Of a DNA stretch of 64,000 bases, positions 1 through 7,997 are shown one piece after another. The translations under genes and the position numbers were made by a program. The notes below the pieces were generated by a model that saw only the letters and a program-made list of their open reading frames with translations, did not search any database and had not been told where the DNA came from. The stretch spans positions 3,968,001 through 4,032,000 of the forward strand of contig JACKHI010000001.1 in assembly GCA_020639075.1 (NCBI GenBank), in the 5' to 3' direction. Position 1 is the first letter of the stretch. Every line of letters starts with the position of its first letter. This DNA comes from Phycisphaerales bacterium. GTDB lineage: Bacteria; Planctomycetota; Phycisphaerae; UBA1845; UTPLA1.

Positions 1-1
1 C

Positions 2-1759
2 AGCGATTGGGGGCTGGCGCTGGCGATCTTCGGCGGCCTCGGAACGACGCTCATGGGGGCTGCCGTGCCGGCGATCTCCGCGTTCGAAGTCTCGCCGATC
101 GAGGCGAGCCGCGCATCGACGGGGCGCAGCAGCCGCAGGTGGATCTGGATCGTGGGCGGCGTCGGCGTTCTGTCACTGATCGCGCACGAACTCGTGAATC
201 GTTCGCTTCCGGCGCGCGGCGAGGGCGGATTCGATGCAACGGCCATTGCAAGCGTGATCCTTCTTTACTTCGGTGCGGCGATGCTCGTTCCGCTCGTCGT
301 GGCGATCGCCGGCCGATTGGCGATCATCGTCGCCGCATTCGTGTTGCGGCTTCGGCCGCAGTTACTCGGGGATGAAGTCGTCCGCGCGCCGTTTCGCGCC
401 GGTGCGATCAGCGCCGCGCTCATGGTCGGATTGTCCATGATCGTCGGTCTCGTCGTATGGGGGAACAGCGTCAAGCAGGGATGGCAGTTCCCGAAAGAGT
501 TCCCGGATGCGCTGCTTTATTCCTACCAATCGGTGCCGCTCCAAAAGGCGCTGGCGCTGCGAAACACACCCGGCGTGCAGTCGGATCAGTTTACAGTGAC
601 CGACGACTTCGCGTTCACGATGCGCAGGCCGCGCGACAATCTGCTGATGAACATCTTCAGCGGCGCCGACGCGCTGTCGCGATGCCTGGCGATCGATCCG
701 GACGAGGGGTTTCGCATCGTCAAGCTCACGTTCCTGGAGGGGAATGAGCCGGACGCGAAACGCATGCTGAAGGAGGGCGGTCACATTCTCGTAACGCGCG
801 AGTTCGCCAAGGCGCGCAAGAAGCACCTCGGCGACAAAGTGACGATCTGGGTCGCAATCGCGCCGAGCAAAGCCCGAGCGATTCGCGAATCCGAAGGAGA
901 CAAGCCGCCGATCGTTGAACTGAAAGACGGTTACTATCGTCGCGCGACGTTTCGCATTGCCGGCGTCATCGCTTCGCCGGGGCTCGACATCGCGATCAGC
1001 TTTTTCAATGCCGGCACCTATTTTCAGTCGTACGCCGTCGGTGCGATCATGTGTACGCTTGACGATGCGGATCGACTCTTCGGCCGCAGGAAGGGCAAGC
1101 TGATGCTCTTCAATTTCGACCTGCCGAAGCACGCGTCGTCGCGCGTGCAACCGGATTCATCGCAGACGCTGAGGGGCGTCAAGGCCTCGCAGACGGATGC
1201 GGATCGAAAGACGTTCGCGCTCGGCGGTGGTCCGATCGCGGGCGACGGTCCGGAGGAGCGCGTCGTCAATGCGATGCTTGAAAAGCTGAATTGGCCCATC
1301 AAGGCGTTCGTGACGGCCCGCGAGTTGAAGCAGAAGATCGATGAGAATATCAATCGCGTGACGCTGCTGCTGTCGGCGATTCCGTTTGCGGGCCTGCTGA
1401 TCGCGGCGCTCGGACTTGGCAACCTGATGGCCGCCAACGTCGCGAGCCGTTCGCGTCATCTTGCCGTGCTGCGTGCCATCGGCGTGACACGAAGCCAGGT
1501 GCTGCGCATGATTGTCGGCGAAGCGCTGGTGCTCGCCTTGATCGGTTCGGTGCTGGGGCTGGGGCTCGGATTCGTCCTCGGCCGGACCAGCAATCGCATG
1601 ACGGCGATCCTCTCCGGTTTCGAGCCGGCGTTCAGTATTCCGTGGGCGCTTGTCGGATATGGCGCGTTCGCGGCGACGGCGCTGTGCGTGTTGGCCGCTG
1701 TTATTCCCGCGATGCGAGCGAGCCGGGCGAATGTCGTCGGCGCGCTGGCGGATCTTTAA
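2..1759 (+). CDS. FtsX-family ABC transporter permease, 5' end outside window
   Basis: The reading frame is open from the first bases, so the gene starts upstream; the ATG at 53 is internal. The visible part starts at the end of one transmembrane domain (LALAIFGGLGTTLMGAAVPA, then the SPIEASR linker typical of MacB/LolC-type permeases). A second membrane segment, a periplasmic domain of about 270 residues, and a C-terminal three-helix FtsX domain with the LAVLRAIGVTRSQV signature follow. The family couples a cytoplasmic ATPase to extraction or export of lipids, lipoproteins or peptides at the inner membrane. No ATPase is visible here; it probably lies upstream. The family call is firm, the substrate unknown. 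Confidence 0.85.
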   Translation, partial: SDWGLALAIFGGLGTTLMGAAVPAISAFEVSPIEASRASTGRSSRRWIWIVGGVGVLSLIAHELVNRSLPARGEGGFDATAIASVILLYFGAAMLVPLVVAIAGRLAIIVAAFVLRLRPQLLGDEVVRAPFRAGAISAALMVGLSMIVGLVVWGNSVKQGWQFPKEFPDALLYSYQSVPLQKALALRNTPGVQSDQFTVTDDFAFTMRRPRDNLLMNIFSGADALSRCLAIDPDEGFRIVKLTFLEGNEPDAKRMLKEGGHILVTREFAKARKKHLGDKVTIWVAIAPSKARAIRESEGDKPPIVELKDGYYRRATFRIAGVIASPGLDIAISFFNAGTYFQSYAVGAIMCTLDDADRLFGRRKGKLMLFNFDLPKHASSRVQPDSSQTLRGVKASQTDADRKTFALGGGPIAGDGPEERVVNAMLEKLNWPIKAFVTARELKQKIDENINRVTLLLSAIPFAGLLIAALGLGNLMAANVASRSRHLAVLRAIGVTRSQVLRMIVGEALVLALIGSVLGLGLGFVLGRTSNRMTAILSGFEPAFSIPWALVGYGAFAATALCVLAAVIPAMRASRANVVGALADL

Positions 1760-1821
1760 TGCAGCGTGCGGACCGATTGCCGGGAAACTCTCCGTGCGTC
1801 TGCATTGTGTGATCGGAAACC

Positions 1822-3096
1822 ATGAGTGATTCACTAGCGAACTCGCCGCGTCGTTCACTGTTGTCGGCCATCGGGCCGGGCATTCTCGTCGCCGCGACTG
1901 GCGTCGGCGCCGGGGATCTGATGACCGCGGGGCTCGCCGGTTCGCGGCTCGGCGTCGTCGTCGCCTGGACGGCAATCGTCGGTGCGATCCTCAAGTACGC
2001 GTTGAATGAGGGCGTTGCGCGCTGGCAGATGTCGACAGGCACGACGCTGCTCGAGGGCTGGTCGGACAAGCTCGGAACTTGGATTCGCTGGGTCTTCCTC
2101 GCCTACCTTCTCATCTGGAGCCTGGTCACGGGCGGTGCGCTCGTCAGCGCCTGCGGCGTCGCCGGCTACGGTCTGTTCACGCCGACGCTCGATCCCGAAA
2201 CCGCTCGGATCATCTGGGGCGTCGCGCACTCACTCGTCGGTCTTACGTTGGTGCTGGCAGGCGGATATCGACTGTTCGAGAAGCTGATGGCGATCTGCAT
2301 CGGCGTGATGTTCGTGGCTGTGATTGCGACGGCTGTGTTGATTCGGCCCGACTGGAGCGCCGTGGGGGCGGGGCTCATCATGCCGACGATTCCCAAGGCG
2401 GACAACGCGCTCAACTATGTGCTCGGAATCATCGGCGGCGTCGGCGGTACTGTGACGCTTCTCTGTTACGGCTACTGGATTCGCGAGGAGGGCCGATCGG
2501 GCGCGACCGGCGTGCGCGCGTGTCGGCTCGATCTCGCGATCGGTTACACGATGACGGCGCTGTTCGGTGTTGCGATGATTGTGATCGGCAGTCGCGTGAG
2601 TCTGACGCAGGGCGGGGCGCGGATGGCGCCGGTGCTTGCCGAGCAGCTCGCCGGCGTGATCGGGCCCGCGGGCCGCTGGGTGTTTCTGATCGGCTTCTGG
2701 GGCGCTGTGTTCTCGAGTTTGCTGGGCGTGTGGCAGAGCGTTCCTTATCTCTTCGCGGACTTCGTCTACATGAAACGCCTGCAAACCGAGGCCGACACGG
2801 AGAGCGGCCAGTCGATCGAACTGACAAAGACGACGGCCTATCGCGCGTTCCTGGTTTGCCTGGCGATCGTTCCGCTCGTGTTCCTGAAACTGAAGGTCGA
2901 GACGATTCAATTGGCCTACGCAGTGCTGGGAGCGTTTTTCATGCCGCTCCTGGCATTGACGCTGCTCATCATGAACAACCGGCGGGCGTGGGTCGGCGAT
3001 CGGTTCCGCAGCGGCTGGCTGATCAACGCGCTCCTGGCGGCGACGCTCATCTTCTTCGCGGTCGTCGGCGGTCAGACACTCCTCGAATCTCTTTGA
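1822..3096 (+). CDS. Divergent NRAMP-superfamily divalent metal transporter
   Basis: This 424-residue inner-membrane protein has about eleven hydrophobic segments. It opens with a cytoplasmic tail and the helix-1 sequence GPGILVAATGVGAGD, which is the NRAMP layout. Canonical NRAMP Mn/Fe transporters carry DPGN in helix 1 and MPH in helix 6 as metal ligands. Here helix 1 reads GVGAGD, with Asp at residue 32, and the helix-6 region reads GGVGGTVTLLCYGYW, so both motifs are missing. It is therefore either a member of a non-canonical clade with another substrate or a changed selectivity. It follows the permease by 62 bp and may be co-transcribed. The superfamily is likely; the substrate is not assigned. 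Confidence 0.75.
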   Translation: MSDSLANSPRRSLLSAIGPGILVAATGVGAGDLMTAGLAGSRLGVVVAWTAIVGAILKYALNEGVARWQMSTGTTLLEGWSDKLGTWIRWVFLAYLLIWSLVTGGALVSACGVAGYGLFTPTLDPETARIIWGVAHSLVGLTLVLAGGYRLFEKLMAICIGVMFVAVIATAVLIRPDWSAVGAGLIMPTIPKADNALNYVLGIIGGVGGTVTLLCYGYWIREEGRSGATGVRACRLDLAIGYTMTALFGVAMIVIGSRVSLTQGGARMAPVLAEQLAGVIGPAGRWVFLIGFWGAVFSSLLGVWQSVPYLFADFVYMKRLQTEADTESGQSIELTKTTAYRAFLVCLAIVPLVFLKLKVETIQLAYAVLGAFFMPLLALTLLIMNNRRAWVGDRFRSGWLINALLAATLIFFAVVGGQTLLESL

Positions 3097-3326
3097 CGTT
3101 CGATTGGTAGGCCGCATTCACTGAATTCGGCGCCGTCGTTCGCCAGGGTGCGATTCGTCGGCACGGCACAGCGATGCAATAGACTCGGCTGTCGGAATTT
3201 CGAGGTTTCATCGATCGTCCGGCAAACTTCGGCGATCTCCCTCAATTTGCTCATGTCGCCCTGACCGGTCACCGATCGTGGCGGTAACCAGCGTCGGCCA
3301 TTGATGTTGCAGCGGCCCGAGAGGCC

Positions 3327-3355
3327 TTGCCGGATTGGCGTGGCCGGTACATAAT
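3327..3355 (+). promoter_or_regulatory. Sigma70-type promoter for tRNA-Phe
   Basis: A -35 like TTGCCG (3327-3332) and a -10 like CATAAT (3350-3355) are separated by 17 bp. That would place initiation near 3362, about 24 bp before the mature tRNA. The match is 4/6 and 5/6 to consensus with ideal spacing, and the position fits the only RNA gene nearby. Confidence 0.55.
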
Positions 3356-3359
3356 TCCC

Positions 3360-3381
3360 GGCTTCCGGTTCGCCGGAAGCC
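3360..3381 (+). other. Perfect 9-bp hairpin in the pre-tRNA leader
   Basis: GGCTTCCGG and CCGGAAGCC pair completely around a TTCG tetraloop, ending 4 nt before the tRNA-Phe 5' end. There is no T-tract, so it does not look like a terminator. It would form the start of the precursor transcript and may protect or shape the leader for RNase P. Confidence 0.5.
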
Positions 3382-3385
3382 AGAC

Positions 3386-3458
3386 GGGCAGGTAGCTCAG
3401 TTGGTAGAGCAACGGATTGAAAATCCGTGTGTCGCCGGTTCAACTCCGGCTCTGCCCA
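3386..3458 (+). tRNA. tRNA-Phe (anticodon GAA)
   Basis: The 73 nt fold as a complete cloverleaf. The acceptor stem pairs GGGCAGG with TCTGCCC (one G-T pair). The D arm contains AGTTGGTAGA, the anticodon stem ACGGA/TCCGT encloses loop TTGAAAA with anticodon GAA, and the T arm is GCCGG-TTCAACT-CCGGC. The discriminator base is A and no CCA is encoded, so CCA must be added after transcription. It stands alone, without other tRNAs or rRNA. Confidence 0.97.
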
Positions 3459-3714
3459 GTTCCCCAAGTGTTCATTTCTATTCGCTCAGGGGCTTCGGTC
3501 TGCACGTGCTTCGCGCGCTGCGGAATCTGGACGTATCGGGGCTTCGCAATCCGGTCGCGATTCGCGGATTTGGCCGGATTCGGGTCGTCGTCCAGTGCGT
3601 GAAAGTTGTGCCTTGGATCGCCATCGGATTTCGTCGCGCAATCGTTGTCATGGGTTTCCACGTGAAGAACGACGCGAGCGCCCCGACGGGTCCCTGACTG
3701 GGCCGGTGTTGACG

Positions 3715-3828
3715 GGTTTGACGGATCGCTGCATTCGATTGCACCAACGGTCCGGCTCGGACGATCACCACGTTCGCTCCCCGCAAGAAGTTGACGATCT
3801 GTTCCAGCGTGAAACGCTTCCTGATCAT
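3715..3828 (-). pseudogene. Remnant of an IS3-family transposase OrfA N-terminus
   Basis: Read on the minus strand from the ATG at 3828, the protein starts MIRKRFTLEQIVNFLRGANV. This matches the helix-turn-helix start of IS3-family OrfA proteins (pattern RKRxTxEQIxxxLRxAxV). Similarity fades after about 37 residues: the usual second half (GISEQTFYRWK type) is absent and no OrfB follows. No terminal inverted repeats were recognised. It is best read as a decayed insertion-sequence fragment; chance similarity is possible because the match is short. Confidence 0.5.
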
Positions 3829-3895
3829 CGGCTCGAGCGTTGATTCGGGGATTTGGATCTTCGTGCGCGCCCCGATCTGATTTCAGGAGATCAAG

Positions 3896-3918
3896 TTAAT
3901 TGACGCTGCGTCATTTAA
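3896..3918. promoter_or_regulatory. 11-bp inverted repeat, possible operator
   Basis: The arms TTAATTGACGC and GCGTCATTTAA are complementary at 10 of 11 positions around a single T. The one-base centre makes an RNA hairpin unlikely and suggests a site for a dimeric DNA-binding protein. It lies about 375 bp upstream of the Rieske gene. The half-site resembles TTGAC of CRP/FNR sites, but the odd centre differs from the usual FNR dyad, so the regulator is not assigned. Confidence 0.35.
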
Positions 3919-4292
3919 TTGAATCCGACGTCAGCATGTTGCGTACGGTCATCGAAATGGCAACTGTGTGTCGTGCCCGCCGAATGCGACGCTTGTCGCT
4001 GTTTCAGGAAGTCCTTTGTCGACCTACTGCGCATTGTGCTGCAAGCGGCGCGACGTTCGAATCGCACTCTTAAGGTGCGCATTGGGTCGCTGATGTCGAT
4101 ACGAATATCGCCGATATGTGCTTGCGTTCAGGTACAGCCACAGTGTAAAACGTGCCCAAGTTTCAGCAGAGCGAAAGAGAGTGTGGATCGCCGCCAATGG
4201 TTCTTAATAGTGGATTAACGATATCCATATCGTCTTATGGTCCATAGCCGGTGATTGACGCGATGTGATCGAAACGAGGGATGATTCAGGGC

Positions 4293-4814
4293 ATGGACAA
4301 TACCGATTCCAGAACTTCCATCGAGTCGGGCGCGGCGGATCGTCGCGGTTTCATTGCGACGATCGTCATGTTATTCGGCGTCGCAGTCGGCTATGGCGCG
4401 GGCCTTTGGGAGTTCTTCCGGTACCTGGTGCCGCTGCAGGGCAAGGGGAAGCGCAAGGAACTGTTCGTCGGCACGCTTGCGGAGATGCCTGTCGGCGGGA
4501 GCCGAAACATCAAGACGCCGACGGGAGAAGAGATCACGCTGGCCCGCGTCGGAGACGGCGGCGACAAGCCGGAGAGCGGATTCAAGGCCCTGTCGACCAA
4601 GTGTCCCCATCTGGGCTGCAAAGTGCACTGGGTCGCGGGAAAGAGCGAGTTCTTCTGCCCTTGCCATCACGGGGCATTCGACAAGAACGGCGTTGCGATT
4701 GCCGGACCGCCCGCGAAGGAAGGCAAAAACCTGTCGCAGTACGAAGTCCGCGTGCAGAAAGACAACGGCTGGGTCTTTGTGATGCTGCCCGAAAGGAATC
4801 GGTATGGCGCCTGA
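4293..4814 (+). CDS. Rieske [2Fe-2S] protein of a quinol-oxidising complex
   Basis: This 173-residue protein has an N-terminal membrane anchor (residues 21-45) after a twin-arginine pair (R17-R18, DRRGFI), as in bc1/b6f Rieske proteins exported by Tat. The cluster motifs are complete. Box I CPHLGC starts at C104 and box II CPCHHG at C122; by family rule C104, H106, C122 and H125 bind the cluster and C109-C124 form the disulfide. It would pass one electron from quinol to a periplasmic acceptor. Its 3' end overlaps the cytochrome b gene by 11 bp. An ATG at 4281 is also possible, but 4293 gives a better spaced upstream purine tract. Confidence 0.93.
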   Translation: MDNTDSRTSIESGAADRRGFIATIVMLFGVAVGYGAGLWEFFRYLVPLQGKGKRKELFVGTLAEMPVGGSRNIKTPTGEEITLARVGDGGDKPESGFKALSTKCPHLGCKVHWVAGKSEFFCPCHHGAFDKNGVAIAGPPAKEGKNLSQYEVRVQKDNGWVFVMLPERNRYGA

Positions 4815-6273
4815 CTCGACGCCGAGCGTCACACACACGAAGTCCGCCCGCGGCCGACTCTGGCAGATGCTCCCCGTCGATTGGGGGCGCGTGCAGGATG
4901 TCACGAACGAACCGGTCCCCGGGCACATCAAGCGCTGGTGGTTTGCGCTCGGCGGCACGCCGGCCTATCTCTTCTTCATTCAATTGACGACGGGCATCTT
5001 GCTGTCGTTTTATTATGAGCCATCCGTCGATCACGCGTACGAAAGCGTGAATGCGATCACGACGGCGATTCCCTTCGGCTGGTTCATTCGCAGCATTCAC
5101 AAGTGGGCCGCGAACCTGATGATCATCACGGTCATCCTGCACATGTGCCGCGTGTATTTCTCTTGCGCATTTCGTCATCCGCGACAAATCAACTGGGTGG
5201 TCGGCTGCTGCCTGTTGGGCTGCACGCTTGTCATGGGCTTTACCGGCTATTCGCTCGTCTATGAACAGCTGAGCTACTGGGGCATTACCGTCGCGACGGA
5301 ACTGACCGCGACGGCGCCGATCGTCGGCGATGCGCTGGCGACGTTCATGCGGGGCGGCGAATCGGTCGGGCCCAATACGCTGACGCGGATGTTCGTGCTG
5401 CACGTCGGCGTGCTTCCCGTGGCGATCATCATCCTCATCGGTCTGCACGTGGCCGTGCTTCGAATCCACGGCGTCTCGGAGCTTTCCTTCCGTGCGCCGC
5501 TGCTGGATGAAGAGCATCGACCTCTGGCTCGAAAGACACCGGGCGTTCAGCTGCTTGCGTTGCTCGTGGCGATTGTCGCCCTGGGTTGCCTGTACATGGC
5601 CGTGCGGAATCCATTTGCGATCAAGGCGATCGCGCACGAGCTGACGCTGGAAAGCAGTCGCGTCGTGTGGATCATGATGGGAACCATCCTGGCGACGGCT
5701 GCGGTGCTGATTCATCGCGGGCATCTATACGGCCTGATGATCTGGCTGGTCGTCGCGATCCTGGCGCTGGGCAAGCTGGTGTTCGATCTCGCGGACCATG
5801 AGGCGGCGCGGCCGACGCTCTGGCTCGTCGCGAGCGTCGTGCTCGCGATCACGGTCATATACGGCGTCGCCCGGCAGGATCGGTTCACCGAAGGGAAGAC
5901 GGAAGACAAGCCGTTCAGCTTTTTTCCGGATCACATTGTTACGGAATTGATGATCGGGACGCTGCTGCTGTTCCTGCTCACGTTGCTGAGCCTCGTCTTC
6001 CCGGCGCATCTTGGGGAGAAGGCGAATCCGCTCGTCACGCCGGAACATATCAAGCCCGAGTGGTATTTCTTCTTCCAGTTTCGGATGTTGAAAATCCTGG
6101 GATTGAACACGGCCGTCATTCTGACGGGTTTGCTTGGTGTGCTGCTTGTGGCATGGCCGTGGGTTGATGCGCTTCTCGAAAAACTCGCGCCGAAGAAAGA
6201 CATCGGCGTTTATGTCGGAATTCTCGCATTCGTCACGTTCCTCGTCTTCACGGTCTGGGAGGCGATGGTTTAA
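4804..6273 (+). CDS. Cytochrome b (b6 plus subunit-IV type) with extra helices
   Basis: This 489-residue membrane protein carries the diheme b part and the Qo-site part in one chain. Candidate heme ligands are H99/H113 in helix B and H200/H215 in helix D; the 15-residue step in helix D is the b6f spacing rather than bc1. The subunit-IV part starts near FFPDHIVTE (373-381) and has the quinol-site PEWY at 418-421. Position 48, where b6 carries the cysteine that binds heme c, is alanine. Between the two parts (about 245-360) lies an insert with four strongly hydrophobic segments (247-267, 284-304, 306-329, 338-356), not found in standard cytochrome b. It is the membrane core of the cluster's quinol oxidase module. 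Confidence 0.93.
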   Translation: MAPDSTPSVTHTKSARGRLWQMLPVDWGRVQDVTNEPVPGHIKRWWFALGGTPAYLFFIQLTTGILLSFYYEPSVDHAYESVNAITTAIPFGWFIRSIHKWAANLMIITVILHMCRVYFSCAFRHPRQINWVVGCCLLGCTLVMGFTGYSLVYEQLSYWGITVATELTATAPIVGDALATFMRGGESVGPNTLTRMFVLHVGVLPVAIIILIGLHVAVLRIHGVSELSFRAPLLDEEHRPLARKTPGVQLLALLVAIVALGCLYMAVRNPFAIKAIAHELTLESSRVVWIMMGTILATAAVLIHRGHLYGLMIWLVVAILALGKLVFDLADHEAARPTLWLVASVVLAITVIYGVARQDRFTEGKTEDKPFSFFPDHIVTELMIGTLLLFLLTLLSLVFPAHLGEKANPLVTPEHIKPEWYFFFQFRMLKILGLNTAVILTGLLGVLLVAWPWVDALLEKLAPKKDIGVYVGILAFVTFLVFTVWEAMV

Positions 6274-6288
6274 GAAGGTGCATCGTTC

Positions 6289-7911
6289 ATGTCGCTGAAT
6301 ACCAAACGCATCGTTGTTTTCGTTCTCGGCGTCGGTTTGTGCGTCGCTCTGATCATGGTCGCCGAGATGGAGTCCCGCCGGCATATGGCGACGCAGGAAA
6401 TGCCGATGTCCACGCTGCTCGCGACGATCCCAGAGAGCAGCCATCAGTGCATCGAATGCCACGGCAAGGCGAACGCCGGCATCGTCGAGCACTGGAAGGG
6501 CAGCAAGCACGCCGCGAAGGGCGTCGGCTGCGTCGAATGTCACACGGCGGGCGAGAAGGATCCGGATTCGTTCAAGCACTACGGACAGCTTATCGCGACG
6601 GTGGTGACGCCCGGCGACTGCGCCAAGTGCCATCCGAACGAGGCCGGCGAATTCGCTGCGAGCCATCATGCCGCGGCGGGAAACATCCTGGCCTCGCTTG
6701 ACAATTTTCTCGCGGAGACAGTCGAAGGCGCGCGAATGCCCTTCAATCCGCATTCCCCGACGCCGGGAAGGGACTCGATTCAGCAGGTCAACGGCATGGC
6801 CAGCGCCATGTCCGGTTGCAAACAATGTCACGGCAGCAAAGTGGCGCTGGCGTCGACGACAGGCGGGACCATCACGGTGGACGATCTCAAGCCCGGGCCC
6901 GACGGGAAACCTACGAACGCCGATGCGTTCGGGAAAATCCTCCGCGATGAGAACGGCAAGCCGAAGTACGACACAAACTCCTGGCCGAACACGGGCATCG
7001 GCCGCCTCAATCTGGATGGAACGCTGGGTTCGTGCTCGGCGTGCCACAGCCGGCATGACTTCTCGCCGCGGCGCGCCCGCCAGCCGGAGAATTGCGGCAA
7101 GTGCCATCTGGGACCGGATCATCCCCAGAAGGAGATCTACGAAGAGTCGAAGCACGGCGTCGCCTATCGCGATTTGAAGGACCAGATGAATCTGGATGCG
7201 ACAACGTGGGTTCTCGGCCAGGACTATTCGGCGGCGCCGACGTGTGCGTCGTGCCATATGTCCGGCAACATCAACAACGGCGGCAAAGTCACGCACGATC
7301 CGGGCAAGCGGATCAGTTGGACGAATCGACCGCCGGTCAGTCTCGTGATGGATACGGACATCAACGGCAAAGTCGTGACGGAGAAGGACCCTGAGTTGCG
7401 CCGCAAGCTCGTGACGGATACGGCGGCACAGAAGCGGGATCGCATGAAGGAGGCGTGCTCAACGTGTCACACGCCGGACTACATCGCGGGCTTCTACCAG
7501 CAATACGACGATCTGGTCGTGCTCTTCAACGAGAAATTCGCCAAACCGGGCGAGAAGATCATGGGCGCGTTGAAGACGAACGGCCTGATCACGCCGATCC
7601 AGTTCGACGAGGAGATCGAGTGGACTTGGTTCTACCTGTGGCATCACGAAGGTCGTCGGGCGCGCCACGGCGCCGCCATGATGGCGCCGGATTACACGCA
7701 CTGGCATGGGATGTACGAAGTCGCCGAGCGGTTCTATCAGGAACTGATTCCACAGGCGCGCGAAATCATCGAGCGCGCCCGGGCGGAGGGTAAGACGGAC
7801 GCGGCCGACGCCTGCGAGGCTGTGATTCACGACATCCTCAGCCGGCCCGAACACGAGTGGATCGGCAAGACTGAGGCCCCGCAGAAACTTCGATACGCGG
7901 GCGGCGAGTAA
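6289..7911 (+). CDS. Octaheme cytochrome c, hydroxylamine oxidoreductase (HAO) family
   Basis: This 540-residue protein has eight CxxCH motifs (starting at C54, C81, C111, C177, C249, C269, C319 and C390) and an N-terminal hydrophobic segment (8-25) acting as signal or membrane anchor. Spacing, the GPDHPQ segment (D277-H278) after the sixth motif and the C-terminal block around APDYTHWHG (466-474) fit the HAO family. The fourth heme (C177) would be the catalytic one. HAO relatives either oxidise hydroxylamine or hydrazine, or reduce nitrite or hydroxylamine; the direction depends on a cross-linking tyrosine. Where HAO-type enzymes may have HWYG, this protein has HWHG (H473), an alignment I could not verify. 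It sits 15 bp after cytochrome b, which suggests direct electron exchange with the Rieske/b complex. Confidence 0.85.
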   Translation: MSLNTKRIVVFVLGVGLCVALIMVAEMESRRHMATQEMPMSTLLATIPESSHQCIECHGKANAGIVEHWKGSKHAAKGVGCVECHTAGEKDPDSFKHYGQLIATVVTPGDCAKCHPNEAGEFAASHHAAAGNILASLDNFLAETVEGARMPFNPHSPTPGRDSIQQVNGMASAMSGCKQCHGSKVALASTTGGTITVDDLKPGPDGKPTNADAFGKILRDENGKPKYDTNSWPNTGIGRLNLDGTLGSCSACHSRHDFSPRRARQPENCGKCHLGPDHPQKEIYEESKHGVAYRDLKDQMNLDATTWVLGQDYSAAPTCASCHMSGNINNGGKVTHDPGKRISWTNRPPVSLVMDTDINGKVVTEKDPELRRKLVTDTAAQKRDRMKEACSTCHTPDYIAGFYQQYDDLVVLFNEKFAKPGEKIMGALKTNGLITPIQFDEEIEWTWFYLWHHEGRRARHGAAMMAPDYTHWHGMYEVAERFYQELIPQAREIIERARAEGKTDAADACEAVIHDILSRPEHEWIGKTEAPQKLRYAGGE

Positions 7912-7997
7912 CGCCGATTCGACGATTCCATGACGAGCATCGTCCTTCAACTGAGTAACTCCGTCATCTCAAGTGGCGGTCCAATGGAGAGGCGCTG

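Larger units (their letters stand above)
3459..4292. other. 834-bp stretch with no convincing intact gene
   Basis: This gap lies between tRNA-Phe and the respiratory cluster. Base composition drops visibly below the neighbouring genes. Open frames here (for example 3919-4218, starting TTG) have no recognisable domain, ribosome-binding site or codon pattern. It holds a decayed IS3-type fragment and an inverted repeat, listed separately, and presumably the promoter of the cluster that begins at 4293. Confidence 0.6.

Noticed and set aside
3896..3918. Inverted repeat considered as an FNR box or terminator
   Set aside because: The dyad has an odd centre unlike FNR sites, and a one-base loop with no T-tract does not fit a terminator. 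Kept only as a possible operator.
3919..4218. 99-codon cysteine-containing frame starting TTG
   Set aside because: No ribosome-binding site, no recognisable motif, and it lies in a decayed region; not listed as a gene.
5725..7296. 523-codon open frame on the minus strand
   Set aside because: Antisense to cytochrome b and the octaheme protein, both firmly identified by motifs. Composition is typical of a shadow frame.
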